From: Bacteroidales bacterium
Lineage (GTDB): Bacteria > Bacteroidota > Bacteroidia > Bacteroidales > UBA932
Reading direction: 5' to 3'
NCBI GenBank assembly: GCA_016284265.1
Contig: JAEEOM010000053.1
Coordinates: 1 to 45,520, forward strand
DNA length: 45,520 bases
Below, piece by piece: positions 8,808-16,259 of the stretch; position 1 is the first letter of the stretch; each line of letters starts with the position of its first letter. Made by a program: the position numbers and the translations under genes. The notes under the pieces were generated by a model, which saw only the letters and a program-made list of their open reading frames with translations, ran no database searches and had not been told where the DNA came from.

Positions 8808-10187
8808 CTAGTTATCCGCCACTAAGGGCGGAAGGACTTCACAGACCACGAAGTTGCTACCGCCGATGAAGATCAGATCCCGCGCGCCGGCGAGGGATTC
8901 TGCGGTCTGGAGGGCCTCCGGGACGCTGAAGGCGACGCGGCCGTTCAAGCCGCAGTCGGCCATTGCGTTGGCTAAATCGACGGCCGGCAGGGCGCGAGGG
9001 CTGGAGGCCTGCGTCCAGATGTAATGGACATTGCGCGGCAGCAGCGGAGCAATGGCGTCGATGTCTTTCTCCCGCGCGAGTCCCAGAATGAAAAAGACAT
9101 TTTCGTAGTCGCAGGAGATGCGGTCCACCTGCTCGGCCACCCAGCGGAGGCCGTGGGCATTGTGACCTGTGTCGCAGATGATCTGCGCCTTCCCGGCGGC
9201 CGGGTCGGCCGCGCGGAGCGTCTCCCAGCGGCCGTGCAGGCCGGTCCGGCGGGCCGCCTGGCGAACGCCGCTGCGGAAGGCCGCCAGATTCAGGCCGAGC
9301 ATCGGCTGCAGGACACCGACGGCGGCCGAAAGCGTGCAAAGATTGCGCTGCTGATAGTCGCCCGGCAGATCGAGATCGGCAACAGCAAGGCCAAGACAAT
9401 CAGGCGTATCCTGAGCGAAGACCAGGGCAGATGTATGAGATCCCCGGGCAAGTCGGGGGTGACGGGAACCGTCATTCCCGGCCTGACCAACTCCGTCATT
9501 CCCGGCCTGACCGAGAATCTCGAGGCCGCAGGCAGCGGCCTTCGCCTCAAATACCGGCCGTGTCTCGGGCAGATATTCCCCGATGACTGCCGGCACGCAC
9601 GGCTTGATGATGCCGGCTTTCTCCCCCGCGATGGCCTCGAGCGTATAGCCCAGATGTTCGCAATGCTCCAGGCCGATATTGGTAATGATGCTCAGGATGG
9701 GCGTAATGACGTTGGTCGAGTCGAGCCGGCCGCCGAGGCCGGTTTCAATGACGGCGATGTCCACCGTTTCGGCTGCAAAAAAGTCGAAGGCCATCCCGGT
9801 CGTGATTTCGAAAAAAGACGGCTTTTCTGCCTCGAAGAAGCCTTGCCAGTGGTCGAGGAAAGCCTCGACAAACTCCTTCGGGACCATCCGGAAGGAATCC
9901 CCTTCCACGATCTTCATCCGCTCCCGGAAATCCACCAGATGCGGCGAGGTATAAAGACCCACTTTCAACCCACAAGCCGCCAGGCCTGCCGCAAGCATAT
10001 GACTTGTCGAGCCTTTTCCGTTGGTCCCGGCAATATGCACGGAGCGGAATTTCCGATGCGGATGACCGAGCCCCTCATCGAACGCCTCCATCGTCTCAAT
10101 CCCCGGCTTGTAGGCCACCTTCCCCACCTTCTGGTAGGACGGGAACTGGTTGAACAGCCAATTGATCTTTTCTTCGTATGTCTTCAT
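8808..10187 (-). CDS. folC: folylpolyglutamate/dihydrofolate synthase with in-frame repeat insertion
   Basis: 459 aa. FolC is a cytoplasmic ATP-dependent ligase that adds glutamate to folates and, in bifunctional forms, to dihydropteroate. Seen: the P-loop AGTNGKGSTSHML (GTNGKGST, residues 54-61), LYTSPHLVDFRERM, AVIETGLGGRLDSTNV, ITNIGLEHCEHLG, GEKAGIIKP, and in the C-terminal domain GLHGRWE and DTGHNAHGLRW. The usual length is about 420-435 aa. The excess is largely explained by residues of about 226-251, where two GQAGNDG heptads are encoded by tandem copies of a dispersed nucleotide repeat; the frame stays open through it. It lies in a linker ahead of the C-terminal ligase domain, so the enzyme may remain active (inference). 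Start at ATG 10187 gives the normal family N-terminus. No clear promoter was seen. Confidence 0.92.
   Translation of the reverse strand: MKTYEEKINWLFNQFPSYQKVGKVAYKPGIETMEAFDEGLGHPHRKFRSVHIAGTNGKGSTSHMLAAGLAACGLKVGLYTSPHLVDFRERMKIVEGDSFRMVPKEFVEAFLDHWQGFFEAEKPSFFEITTGMAFDFFAAETVDIAVIETGLGGRLDSTNVITPILSIITNIGLEHCEHLGYTLEAIAGEKAGIIKPCVPAVIGEYLPETRPVFEAKAAACGLEILGQAGNDGVGQAGNDGSRHPRLARGSHTSALVFAQDTPDCLGLAVADLDLPGDYQQRNLCTLSAAVGVLQPMLGLNLAAFRSGVRQAARRTGLHGRWETLRAADPAAGKAQIICDTGHNAHGLRWVAEQVDRISCDYENVFFILGLAREKDIDAIAPLLPRNVHYIWTQASSPRALPAVDLANAMADCGLNGRVAFSVPEALQTAESLAGARDLIFIGGSNFVVCEVLPPLVADN
9437..9512. repeat. tandem palindromic repeat inserted in folC frame
   Basis: On the plus strand there are two identical 20-mers, CCGTCATTCCCGGCCTGACC, at 9469-9488 and 9493-9512 (period 24). 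They are preceded at 9437-9465 by a diverged unit starting GAGATCCCCGGGCAAG and ending GTGACGG. The same unit family is seen at 16176-16250 and 36693-36721. In the folC frame each copy reads GQAGNDG. Confidence 0.85.
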
Positions 10188-10241
10188 GGTTCAACATTTT
10201 TTGCGCTGCAACGGACGCACCTGAATGACAGCTACTTACGT

Positions 10242-10276
10242 AATGTGATCCCCCTCGTTTTGAGGGGGATCACATT
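10242..10276. terminator. perfect 15-bp hairpin between pgm and folC
   Basis: AATGTGATCCCCCTC (10242-10256) pairs perfectly with 10262-10276 across a 5-nt loop GTTTT. It lies about 70 nt downstream of the phosphohexomutase stop and upstream of folC. A U-tract is missing, so it is either a terminator of Bacteroidota style or another palindromic repeat. The rest of 10188-10343 shows no gene and no clear promoter. Confidence 0.5.
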
Positions 10277-10343
10277 TCATAAAACACTGACAATCAAATG
10301 CGTACATTGCAGGCGTTTTTCAAGCCCGGAGGCAAGAGAGCCG

Positions 10344-11996
10344 CTAAGCGGAGAACTGTTCGCGCAGGGCGGCGTTGCGGGCGTCGGCGTTGGCACCGCA
10401 GGCGCTGAAGTAGAACTTGATCTTCGGCTCGGTACCGGAAGGACGAACCGTCACCTTGCAACCGTCTTCGCTGAAGAACTGCAGGACGTTCGACTTCGGA
10501 AGACCCGTCTTGTCGGGTTCGTTGTAATCGATGACTTTCACCACCGGCGAGCCGGCCAGCTCCTTGGGCGGCGTGGCGCGGAAGTCCACCATCATCTGCT
10601 GGATCTGTTCGATGCCGTCCTTGCCTTTCTTCGTGACGGAAATCAGGCTTTCCTTGTAGTAGCCATATTCGGCATAGATCTCCTGCAGATAGCCATAGAG
10701 CGTCTGGCCGCGGTCGGCCAGCCAGGCAGCGCATTCGCAAAGGGTGCAGCAGGTGATCACGGAGTCTTTGTCACGCACGAAACTGCCCACGTTGAAACCG
10801 TTGCTCTCCTCGCCGCCGCAGATGAAAGTCTTCTGGCCTTCAAACCGATGCTGGAGTTCTGCGATATACTTGAAACCGGTCAGGACATCGAATGACTCGA
10901 CGCCGTATTTGGCGCAGATCTTCTTCAGCAGGTCGGTCGTGACGATGGTCTTGACAAAGAACTGCTTGCCGTCAAGTTTGCCCAGTTCATGCCAGCGCGT
11001 CAGGAGGTAGCTTGTGACGAGCGTGGCAATCTGGTTGCCGGTCAGCAGAATCAGTTGGCCTTCGTTGTTCCGGATGGCACATCCTACGCGGTCGGCATCC
11101 GGGTCAGTACCCAGCGCGATATCGGCTCCGACTTCATCGGCACGCTCCATGACCATGCGCATGGCCGTAGGTTCCTCCGGATTCGGTGAAACGACGGTCG
11201 GGAAGTTGCCGTCACTCACGTCCTGGTCGTCCACATGATAGACATTCGTGAAGCCGGCCTGCTTGAGTCCGGCAGGGACCAGTCGGACACCGGTGCCGTG
11301 AAGCGGCGTGTAAGCGATCTTGATGTCGCGGTGCCGTGCAATGCTGTCGGGCGAGAGGAGCAGTGAGAGCTGGCTGTCGAGGAACGCCTTGTCCACCTCA
11401 GCGCCGATACCCTGCGGATAGGCATTCTCGTCAATTTTGACCTGATCCATCGATGTGATCTTGTTCACTTCGGCAATGATATTCTTGTCGTGCGGTGCGA
11501 TGATCTGGGCGCCGTCCTCCCAGAACACTTTATAACCGTTGTATTCCTTGGGATTGTGCGAGGCAGTGATCATGATGCCCGCCTTGCATTTCAGGTAGCG
11601 GATGGCAAAGCTGAGTTCCGGCGTGGGGCGGATGTTGTCGAAAATGAAAACATCGATACCGTTGGCCATCAGCACGGCGGCCGAAACCCGGGCAAAAAGC
11701 TGGCTGTTGTTGCGGCTGTCGTAGGAGATGACGGCAGATATCTTCTCACCCGTGAAATTCTTCTTGAGATAATTGGCCAGTCCCTGCGTGGCCATTGAGA
11801 CGGTGTAGCGGTTCATGCGGTTGGTGCCCGCGCCCATGACGCCGCGCAAGCCGCCCGTGCCGAACTCGAGGGTGCGGTAGAAAGCATCTTCCAAAGCTTT
11901 CGGATCGCCTTTCATCATTTCCAGCACTTCCCGCTGGGTTTCCAGATCGTAACTGTTGCTGAGCCAAGTTTTGGCCACGTCGAGATAGTTTGCCAT
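10344..11996 (-). CDS. phosphoglucomutase/phosphomannomutase-type phosphohexomutase
   Basis: 550 aa of the alpha-D-phosphohexomutase superfamily, cytoplasmic, interconverting hexose-1- and hexose-6-phosphates for glycogen, nucleotide-sugar and glycolytic use. Domain marks in order: FGTGGLRG near residue 47, the phosphoserine loop TASHNPKEYN (Ser146), the metal loop TDPDADRVG, the sugar-specificity loop GGEESNGF, and the phosphate-binding loop RPSGTEPKIKFY near the C-terminus. The length and GGEESNGF resemble the long PgcA-like phosphoglucomutase group, so glucose specificity is likely. ATG 11996 is preceded by a -7 box at 12017-12024. It is divergent from the methyltransferase gene. Confidence 0.93.
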   Translation of the reverse strand: MANYLDVAKTWLSNSYDLETQREVLEMMKGDPKALEDAFYRTLEFGTGGLRGVMGAGTNRMNRYTVSMATQGLANYLKKNFTGEKISAVISYDSRNNSQLFARVSAAVLMANGIDVFIFDNIRPTPELSFAIRYLKCKAGIMITASHNPKEYNGYKVFWEDGAQIIAPHDKNIIAEVNKITSMDQVKIDENAYPQGIGAEVDKAFLDSQLSLLLSPDSIARHRDIKIAYTPLHGTGVRLVPAGLKQAGFTNVYHVDDQDVSDGNFPTVVSPNPEEPTAMRMVMERADEVGADIALGTDPDADRVGCAIRNNEGQLILLTGNQIATLVTSYLLTRWHELGKLDGKQFFVKTIVTTDLLKKICAKYGVESFDVLTGFKYIAELQHRFEGQKTFICGGEESNGFNVGSFVRDKDSVITCCTLCECAAWLADRGQTLYGYLQEIYAEYGYYKESLISVTKKGKDGIEQIQQMMVDFRATPPKELAGSPVVKVIDYNEPDKTGLPKSNVLQFFSEDGCKVTVRPSGTEPKIKFYFSACGANADARNAALREQFSA

Positions 11997-12016
11997 AGAT
12001 TTGAACGTTTAACTTT

Positions 12017-12024
12017 CAAAGATA
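12017..12024 (-). promoter_or_regulatory. -7 box for the phosphohexomutase gene
   Basis: Minus-strand TATCTTTG fits TAnnTTTG, about 20 nt before the start codon at 11996. No -33 TTTG at the right distance. Confidence 0.45.
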
Positions 12025-12046
12025 GGAAAAAAAGTGGTAAAAGTGT

Positions 12047-12054
12047 TATATTTG
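12047..12054 (+). promoter_or_regulatory. -7 box immediately before the methyltransferase start
   Basis: TATATTTG fits TAnnTTTG. The ATG at 12062 begins only 7 nt after the box, so the transcript may be leaderless or nearly so. Confidence 0.45.
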
Positions 12055-12061
12055 TAGAGTT

Positions 12062-13228
12062 ATGTCGGAAGAAAAATACATCCTTTTCCTGCAGGAACAC
12101 GAGAACGACGACCCGGAAAGGTTGTTGCTGTCCGCGGCCCGCTGGCCCGGAATCGACGTGCGTCGCGCAGCCCGGAATATCCAGGCGCGCCGGAAGATGC
12201 GGGAAAAGGTTCCTTTCTGGCATGCGCATCCGAAACTCGAGTATCCCGGTTCGCTTCCGCTGGAGCAGTGCAGCTCTGAAATCACGGCCCGCTACAAACA
12301 GGATTTCGTCCCCAATGGAAGTCGTGTCGCAGACCTGACGGGCGGGCTCGGCGTGGACAGTTGGGCACTGGCGCAGCGGGCTTCGGAAATGCATTATTGC
12401 GAGCGGAATCCGGAATTGTGTGCAGCAGCCCGGCATAATTTCGCGGTCCTTGATGTCCCAATCCAGGTGCATGAAGGCGACGGCCTGGCCTGGCTGCGCG
12501 AGATGCCCGGACGTTTTGACCTGATCTACCTGGATCCGGCCCGGCGCGACCGGACGGCCCGGCGGGTGTACGACATCGCCGATTGCGAACCCGATCTGCT
12601 GGCCGTCAAAACAGACTTGCTAAACAGGGCCGGCCGTGTGCTGGCCAAGATTTCCCCGATGGCCGATATCTCCCGCACCTTGGGGCAATTCCCCGAAACC
12701 CGGGCATTGCACGTAGTCACAGTGGGCGGTGAGGTCAAAGAGTTGCTTCTGCTGCTAGAACCAGGACCTTCTCCCACTGAACCGTTGCTCGTGGCCGTCG
12801 ACGGCCCGCACCGGCTGGCCTTCCGCCCTTCCGAAGAGCCGGCCGCTGCCGTACACTACACGGAAAGCATCGGCCGCTATCTTTTCCAGCCTTCGAAAGC
12901 CTTGCTCAAGGCAGGCGCCTTCCGCTTGCTCTCCGAACGTTTCGGTATAGCCAAACTGGCGCCGAGCACCCATCTATATACCTCCGACGAAACGGTGCCG
13001 GAATTCCCCGGAAAGCGGTTTACCGTGGAAGCGGTTTTCGACTGGAACAAGGCTTCGATCCGCCTGCTTCAGGAACGGTTCGACCGGCTGGAGTTGACTG
13101 CGCTGAACTTTCCGCTCGGCACCGAAGCGCTCCGCGCCCGCCTGGGCATCGCCGCCGGCGGCGACCGCCATCTCTTCGCCGCCACCCTGTCAGACAAGAG
13201 AAAACAATTGATACTTTGCCAACCATGA
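12062..13228 (+). CDS. class I SAM-dependent methyltransferase with THUMP-like C-terminal domain
   Basis: 388 aa, soluble. Helical N-terminal region (about 1-85), then a Rossmann-type methyltransferase core with motif I VADLTGGLGVDSWALA (about residues 94-109), an acidic turn YCERNPELC and the motif DLIYLDPARRD, which resembles the catalytic DPPY/DPAR motif of nucleic-acid methylases. The C-terminal part (about 290-388, with HLYTSDE and GKRFTVEAVFDWN) resembles the THUMP-like domain found with such enzymes in Bacteroidota. An RNA target is likely but not shown. The next gene overlaps by ATGA, so the two are translationally coupled. Confidence 0.8.
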   Translation: MSEEKYILFLQEHENDDPERLLLSAARWPGIDVRRAARNIQARRKMREKVPFWHAHPKLEYPGSLPLEQCSSEITARYKQDFVPNGSRVADLTGGLGVDSWALAQRASEMHYCERNPELCAAARHNFAVLDVPIQVHEGDGLAWLREMPGRFDLIYLDPARRDRTARRVYDIADCEPDLLAVKTDLLNRAGRVLAKISPMADISRTLGQFPETRALHVVTVGGEVKELLLLLEPGPSPTEPLLVAVDGPHRLAFRPSEEPAAAVHYTESIGRYLFQPSKALLKAGAFRLLSERFGIAKLAPSTHLYTSDETVPEFPGKRFTVEAVFDWNKASIRLLQERFDRLELTALNFPLGTEALRARLGIAAGGDRHLFAATLSDKRKQLILCQP

Positions 13229-14373
13229 GAGAGAACTACACCGAGATCGAAGAGCTGTACGACCTGCGGCAGCTGCTTTCCCAGACCGAGAACATCCGGC
13301 ACTACGCCTTCCAGGCGGTCAACTTCGAGAAGTGCGGATTTCCCGTCGAGAACTACCGATTCGAGGACTGCCTGTTCATGGGCTGTCACATCCCGCCGCG
13401 GATGTACTATGCCATGGACGAGAACTGCATCGTCTTTCCGCGCGTAAAGATGCCCTACAAGGTCTTCCCGAACAAGTTGTATGACGCACAGTCGCTATAC
13501 CTGCACTACAAGCCCGGCTTCCACGAGACTTTTTACACATGTTACGACACGATCTGCTACGAGCGATTCATGGCGCTGGGCAAAGAAACTAACGACATCA
13601 AGGAAACGCTCTGCCGCACACTCCACGATCACTCGATCTCCAATGCCCTCGACCAGTTTATCCGGCAATACGATGAGAAAGATATCGTAGCCGTCATGGG
13701 CGGCCATGCCGTCAAGCGGACTGACGCGTCTTACCGACAGATCGTGGAGATCAGCAAGCGGCTCACCGAGATCGGCAAGCTGATGGTCAGCGGCGGTGGC
13801 CCCGGCGCTATGGAAGCCGTCCACCTGGGCGCGTGGATGGCCGGACGCGACGAGGCGGAAGTGGCCGACGCCCTCGAAATAATCAGTGTTTCGCCCACCT
13901 TCCGCGATCCGGGCTGGCTCACGCATGCCTTCGAGGTAATGGAGAAGTACCCGCACGACGGACAGTACCACAGCCTCGGCATCCCTACCTGGTTCTACGG
14001 CCACGAGCCTGCCACACCGTTCGCCACGGAGATCGCCAAATATTTCGACAACAGCATTCGCGAGAATTATATCATCTCTATCCCCAAAGGAGGCATCATC
14101 TACACGCCGGGCAGCGCCGGCACGTTCCAGGAAATCTTCCAGGATGCCGCGCAGAACCACTATGAGACCTTGGGTTACGCCAGCCCGATGGTTTTCCTGG
14201 GCACACAATACTACACTGAAGAGACGCCCATCTATCCGCTGTTGGAGGACCTGCAGGCGCGGGGAAAATACAAGAACCTGCTGCTTAAAATCACCGACAG
14301 CACCGCCGATGTCATCCGTTATCTGATGGATTTCCACCGCCCGTACCATCCCTGGTCCGGCGACATTGCCTAG
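13225..14373 (+). CDS. LOG-family Rossmann-fold nucleotide-binding protein
   Basis: 382 aa. The C-terminal two thirds hold the LOG/TIGR00730-type fold: AVMGGHAVKRTD, VSGGGPGAMEAVHLGAWMAG (from about residue 188) and PGSAGTFQEIFQDAAQNHYE (from about 295), the last a variant of the PGGxGTxxE motif of cytokinin-activating phosphoribohydrolases. The N-terminal 150 residues (FQAVNFEKCGF, FEDCLFMGC) slightly resemble pentapeptide repeats and belong to this longer subfamily. Nucleotide 5'-monophosphate hydrolysis is possible; the true substrate is unknown. The TTG at 13216 is in frame, but ATG 13225, overlapping the upstream stop as ATGA, is the better start. The ABC exporter begins 7 nt after the stop. 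Confidence 0.85.
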   Translation: MRENYTEIEELYDLRQLLSQTENIRHYAFQAVNFEKCGFPVENYRFEDCLFMGCHIPPRMYYAMDENCIVFPRVKMPYKVFPNKLYDAQSLYLHYKPGFHETFYTCYDTICYERFMALGKETNDIKETLCRTLHDHSISNALDQFIRQYDEKDIVAVMGGHAVKRTDASYRQIVEISKRLTEIGKLMVSGGGPGAMEAVHLGAWMAGRDEAEVADALEIISVSPTFRDPGWLTHAFEVMEKYPHDGQYHSLGIPTWFYGHEPATPFATEIAKYFDNSIRENYIISIPKGGIIYTPGSAGTFQEIFQDAAQNHYETLGYASPMVFLGTQYYTEETPIYPLLEDLQARGKYKNLLLKITDSTADVIRYLMDFHRPYHPWSGDIA

Positions 14374-14380
14374 ACAAAGT

Positions 14381-16177
14381 ATGAACCTTTTCCAACTCTT
14401 CAAGAACATACGGCCCTTTGTCAAGCCATATCGCTGGCTGGTTGTCATCACCCTCATCCTGACGCTGGTGGGGTCCCTGATGGCCCAGGTCAACGCCATC
14501 GTACTCGACCGTACTGTCGACGCCATCAACGCCCTGATCGGCACCGATTTCACCTGGCCGCAGGCCGCCCGCATCATGACCATCATCTCCATCGTCCTGC
14601 TGGGCAAGGAGATCCTGTCAGCCCTGATTACCTTCGCGCAGAACTACTACGGCGAGCGGATGCGCATCTTCGTGTCGCGCGACCTCTCGCAGGCCGTGGT
14701 CGAGAAGGTGCTGACGTTCCGGATGGCCTATTTCAACAGCGACGAGAACGCCACCGGCAAGGTGCAGGCGCGTATCGACCAGGGTGTCAGCAGCCTGTCG
14801 CGAACGGTGCAGAATTTCTTCATCGACCTGTTGCCCCTGTTTTCCACCGCCATCCTGGCCTTGATCCTGATGTTTGCCGCCAACGTGTACGTGGGTCTCG
14901 TCGCCCTGGGCATCGTCCCGGTCTATTTCTGGATCACGTACCGGCAGGCCCGGCGTCTGAAGGGCTGGCGGCGCGAGATGCGCGGCCATCTGGAAGCCAA
15001 GAGCCAGGGCATCAAGAACATCATCGATTCGATCAACGTCATCAAGAGTTTCAACCGCGAGAAGATCGAGGCGGGCAAGCAGCTCGACATCCAGAACCAG
15101 GTGACGGAGAACCAGATGAAGACCCGTAAAGTCGCCTTTTATTACAATGGCCTGAAAAGCTTCGTGCGGCAGGTCGGTACGGTGCTGGTCATCATCCTGA
15201 CGGCTTATCTGGTCTTGAAGGAGTATCCCGGCATGACGATCGGTAAGATCATGTACCACGTCATGCTCTTCAGCAACGTCATCGCCCCGATCACACAGCT
15301 GCAGCGCATCTTCGACGATGTGAACGACGCGCTGATCTACGCCGAGGGCTTCTTCGGCATCCTGAACTCCGAGAAGGAAGTCGAGCCTACGGGCGAATAC
15401 AAGCCCGAGAAGATCCACGGCAAGTTCGAACTCCAGCACGTGGACTTCACCTATCCCAACGGCAACCAGGCGCTCTTCGACGTGAACATGACCATCGAGC
15501 CGGGCAAGATTACGGCGCTGGTGGGCCTCTCGGGCGCCGGCAAGAGCACCATCGTGAACCTGCTCGACAAGTTCTACGAGCCGCAGACCGGCCGCATCCT
15601 GCTCGACGGGGTGGACCTCCGCGAGTACGACACGAAGTACCTGCGCGACAACATCGGCCTGGTGCTGCAGAAAAACCATATCTTCGACGGGACCATCGAG
15701 GAGAACATCCTCTACGGCAATCCGAACGCCACGCACGAGGAGGTGGTGGAGGCGGCCAGGAAGTCGTTCCTCTACGACCAGATCATGGAACTGCCGAAGA
15801 AGTTCGAGAACAAGGCTTCCGACCTCTCAGGCGGCCAGCAGCAACGCGTGGCCATCGCCCGCATGTTCCTCAAGAATCCGCCCATCATCTTCCTCGACGA
15901 GCCCACGGCCAGTCTCGACGCCATTGCCACCGAGCAGATCAAGAACAGCATCGACGCCATCAAGAAAGACCGCACGGTGATCATCATCTCGCACAGCATC
16001 TCCCAGATCATCGACAGCGAGATGGTCTATGCCCTGAAGACCGGCCGCGTGGAAGAATCGGGCCATCCCGACGAAGTTTACAAGAAAGGCGGTATCTACA
16101 AGGATATCATCGACGCTTCGGCGCGCAGCCTCAACATCCAGAAAATCGCCCGGACCATCGAGGGTTCGGGCGATTGA
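14381..16177 (+). CDS. ABC exporter half-transporter (TMD-NBD fusion)
   Basis: 598 aa, inner membrane. The N-terminal half has about six membrane helices (e.g. WLVVITLILTLVGSLMA, FSTAILALILMFAANVYVG, VLVIILTAYLVL). The nucleotide-binding half has the Walker A GLSGAGKST (382-390), Q-loop VLQKNHIFDGTIEENILYG, signature LSGGQQQR, Walker B IIFLDEPTASLD and H-loop IIISHS, all intact. This is the MsbA/lipid-and-multidrug exporter type; the substrate cannot be told, and one other half or a homodimer is needed. Start ATG 14381 lies 7 nt after the LOG gene; an in-frame TTG at 14366 would overlap it and is less likely. The stop TGA overlaps the first bases of the repeat at 16176. Confidence 0.92.
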   Translation: MNLFQLFKNIRPFVKPYRWLVVITLILTLVGSLMAQVNAIVLDRTVDAINALIGTDFTWPQAARIMTIISIVLLGKEILSALITFAQNYYGERMRIFVSRDLSQAVVEKVLTFRMAYFNSDENATGKVQARIDQGVSSLSRTVQNFFIDLLPLFSTAILALILMFAANVYVGLVALGIVPVYFWITYRQARRLKGWRREMRGHLEAKSQGIKNIIDSINVIKSFNREKIEAGKQLDIQNQVTENQMKTRKVAFYYNGLKSFVRQVGTVLVIILTAYLVLKEYPGMTIGKIMYHVMLFSNVIAPITQLQRIFDDVNDALIYAEGFFGILNSEKEVEPTGEYKPEKIHGKFELQHVDFTYPNGNQALFDVNMTIEPGKITALVGLSGAGKSTIVNLLDKFYEPQTGRILLDGVDLREYDTKYLRDNIGLVLQKNHIFDGTIEENILYGNPNATHEEVVEAARKSFLYDQIMELPKKFENKASDLSGGQQQRVAIARMFLKNPPIIFLDEPTASLDAIATEQIKNSIDAIKKDRTVIIISHSISQIIDSEMVYALKTGRVEESGHPDEVYKKGGIYKDIIDASARSLNIQKIARTIEGSGD

Positions 16178-16250
16178 GATGCCCGGTCAAGCCGGGCATG
16201 ACGGAAAGGTCAAGCCGGGCATGACGGAAAGGTCAGGCCGAAGGCATGAC
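16176..16250. repeat. three tandem palindromic units in convergent intergenic gap
   Basis: After a leading GAGATGCCC come units starting GGTCAAGCCGGGCATGACGG at 16185 and 16208 (identical, period 23) and a diverged third, GGTCAGGCCGAAGGCATGAC, at 16231. Each contains a GCC(C)GG/CCGGGC palindrome. It fills the 82-bp gap between the ABC exporter and the S9 peptidase genes, and may act as a bidirectional terminator. Same family as 9437-9512 and 36693-36721. Confidence 0.9.
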
Positions 16251-16259
16251 ACAGGGGAA

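Noticed and set aside
10242-10276. Hairpin considered as a riboswitch or folC attenuator
   Set aside because: A single simple stem with no conserved core or switching partner; a terminator or repeat is simpler.
9024-10895. 623-codon plus-strand frame across folC and the pgm end
   Set aside because: It crosses two real genes and the hairpin between them; no recognisable domain.
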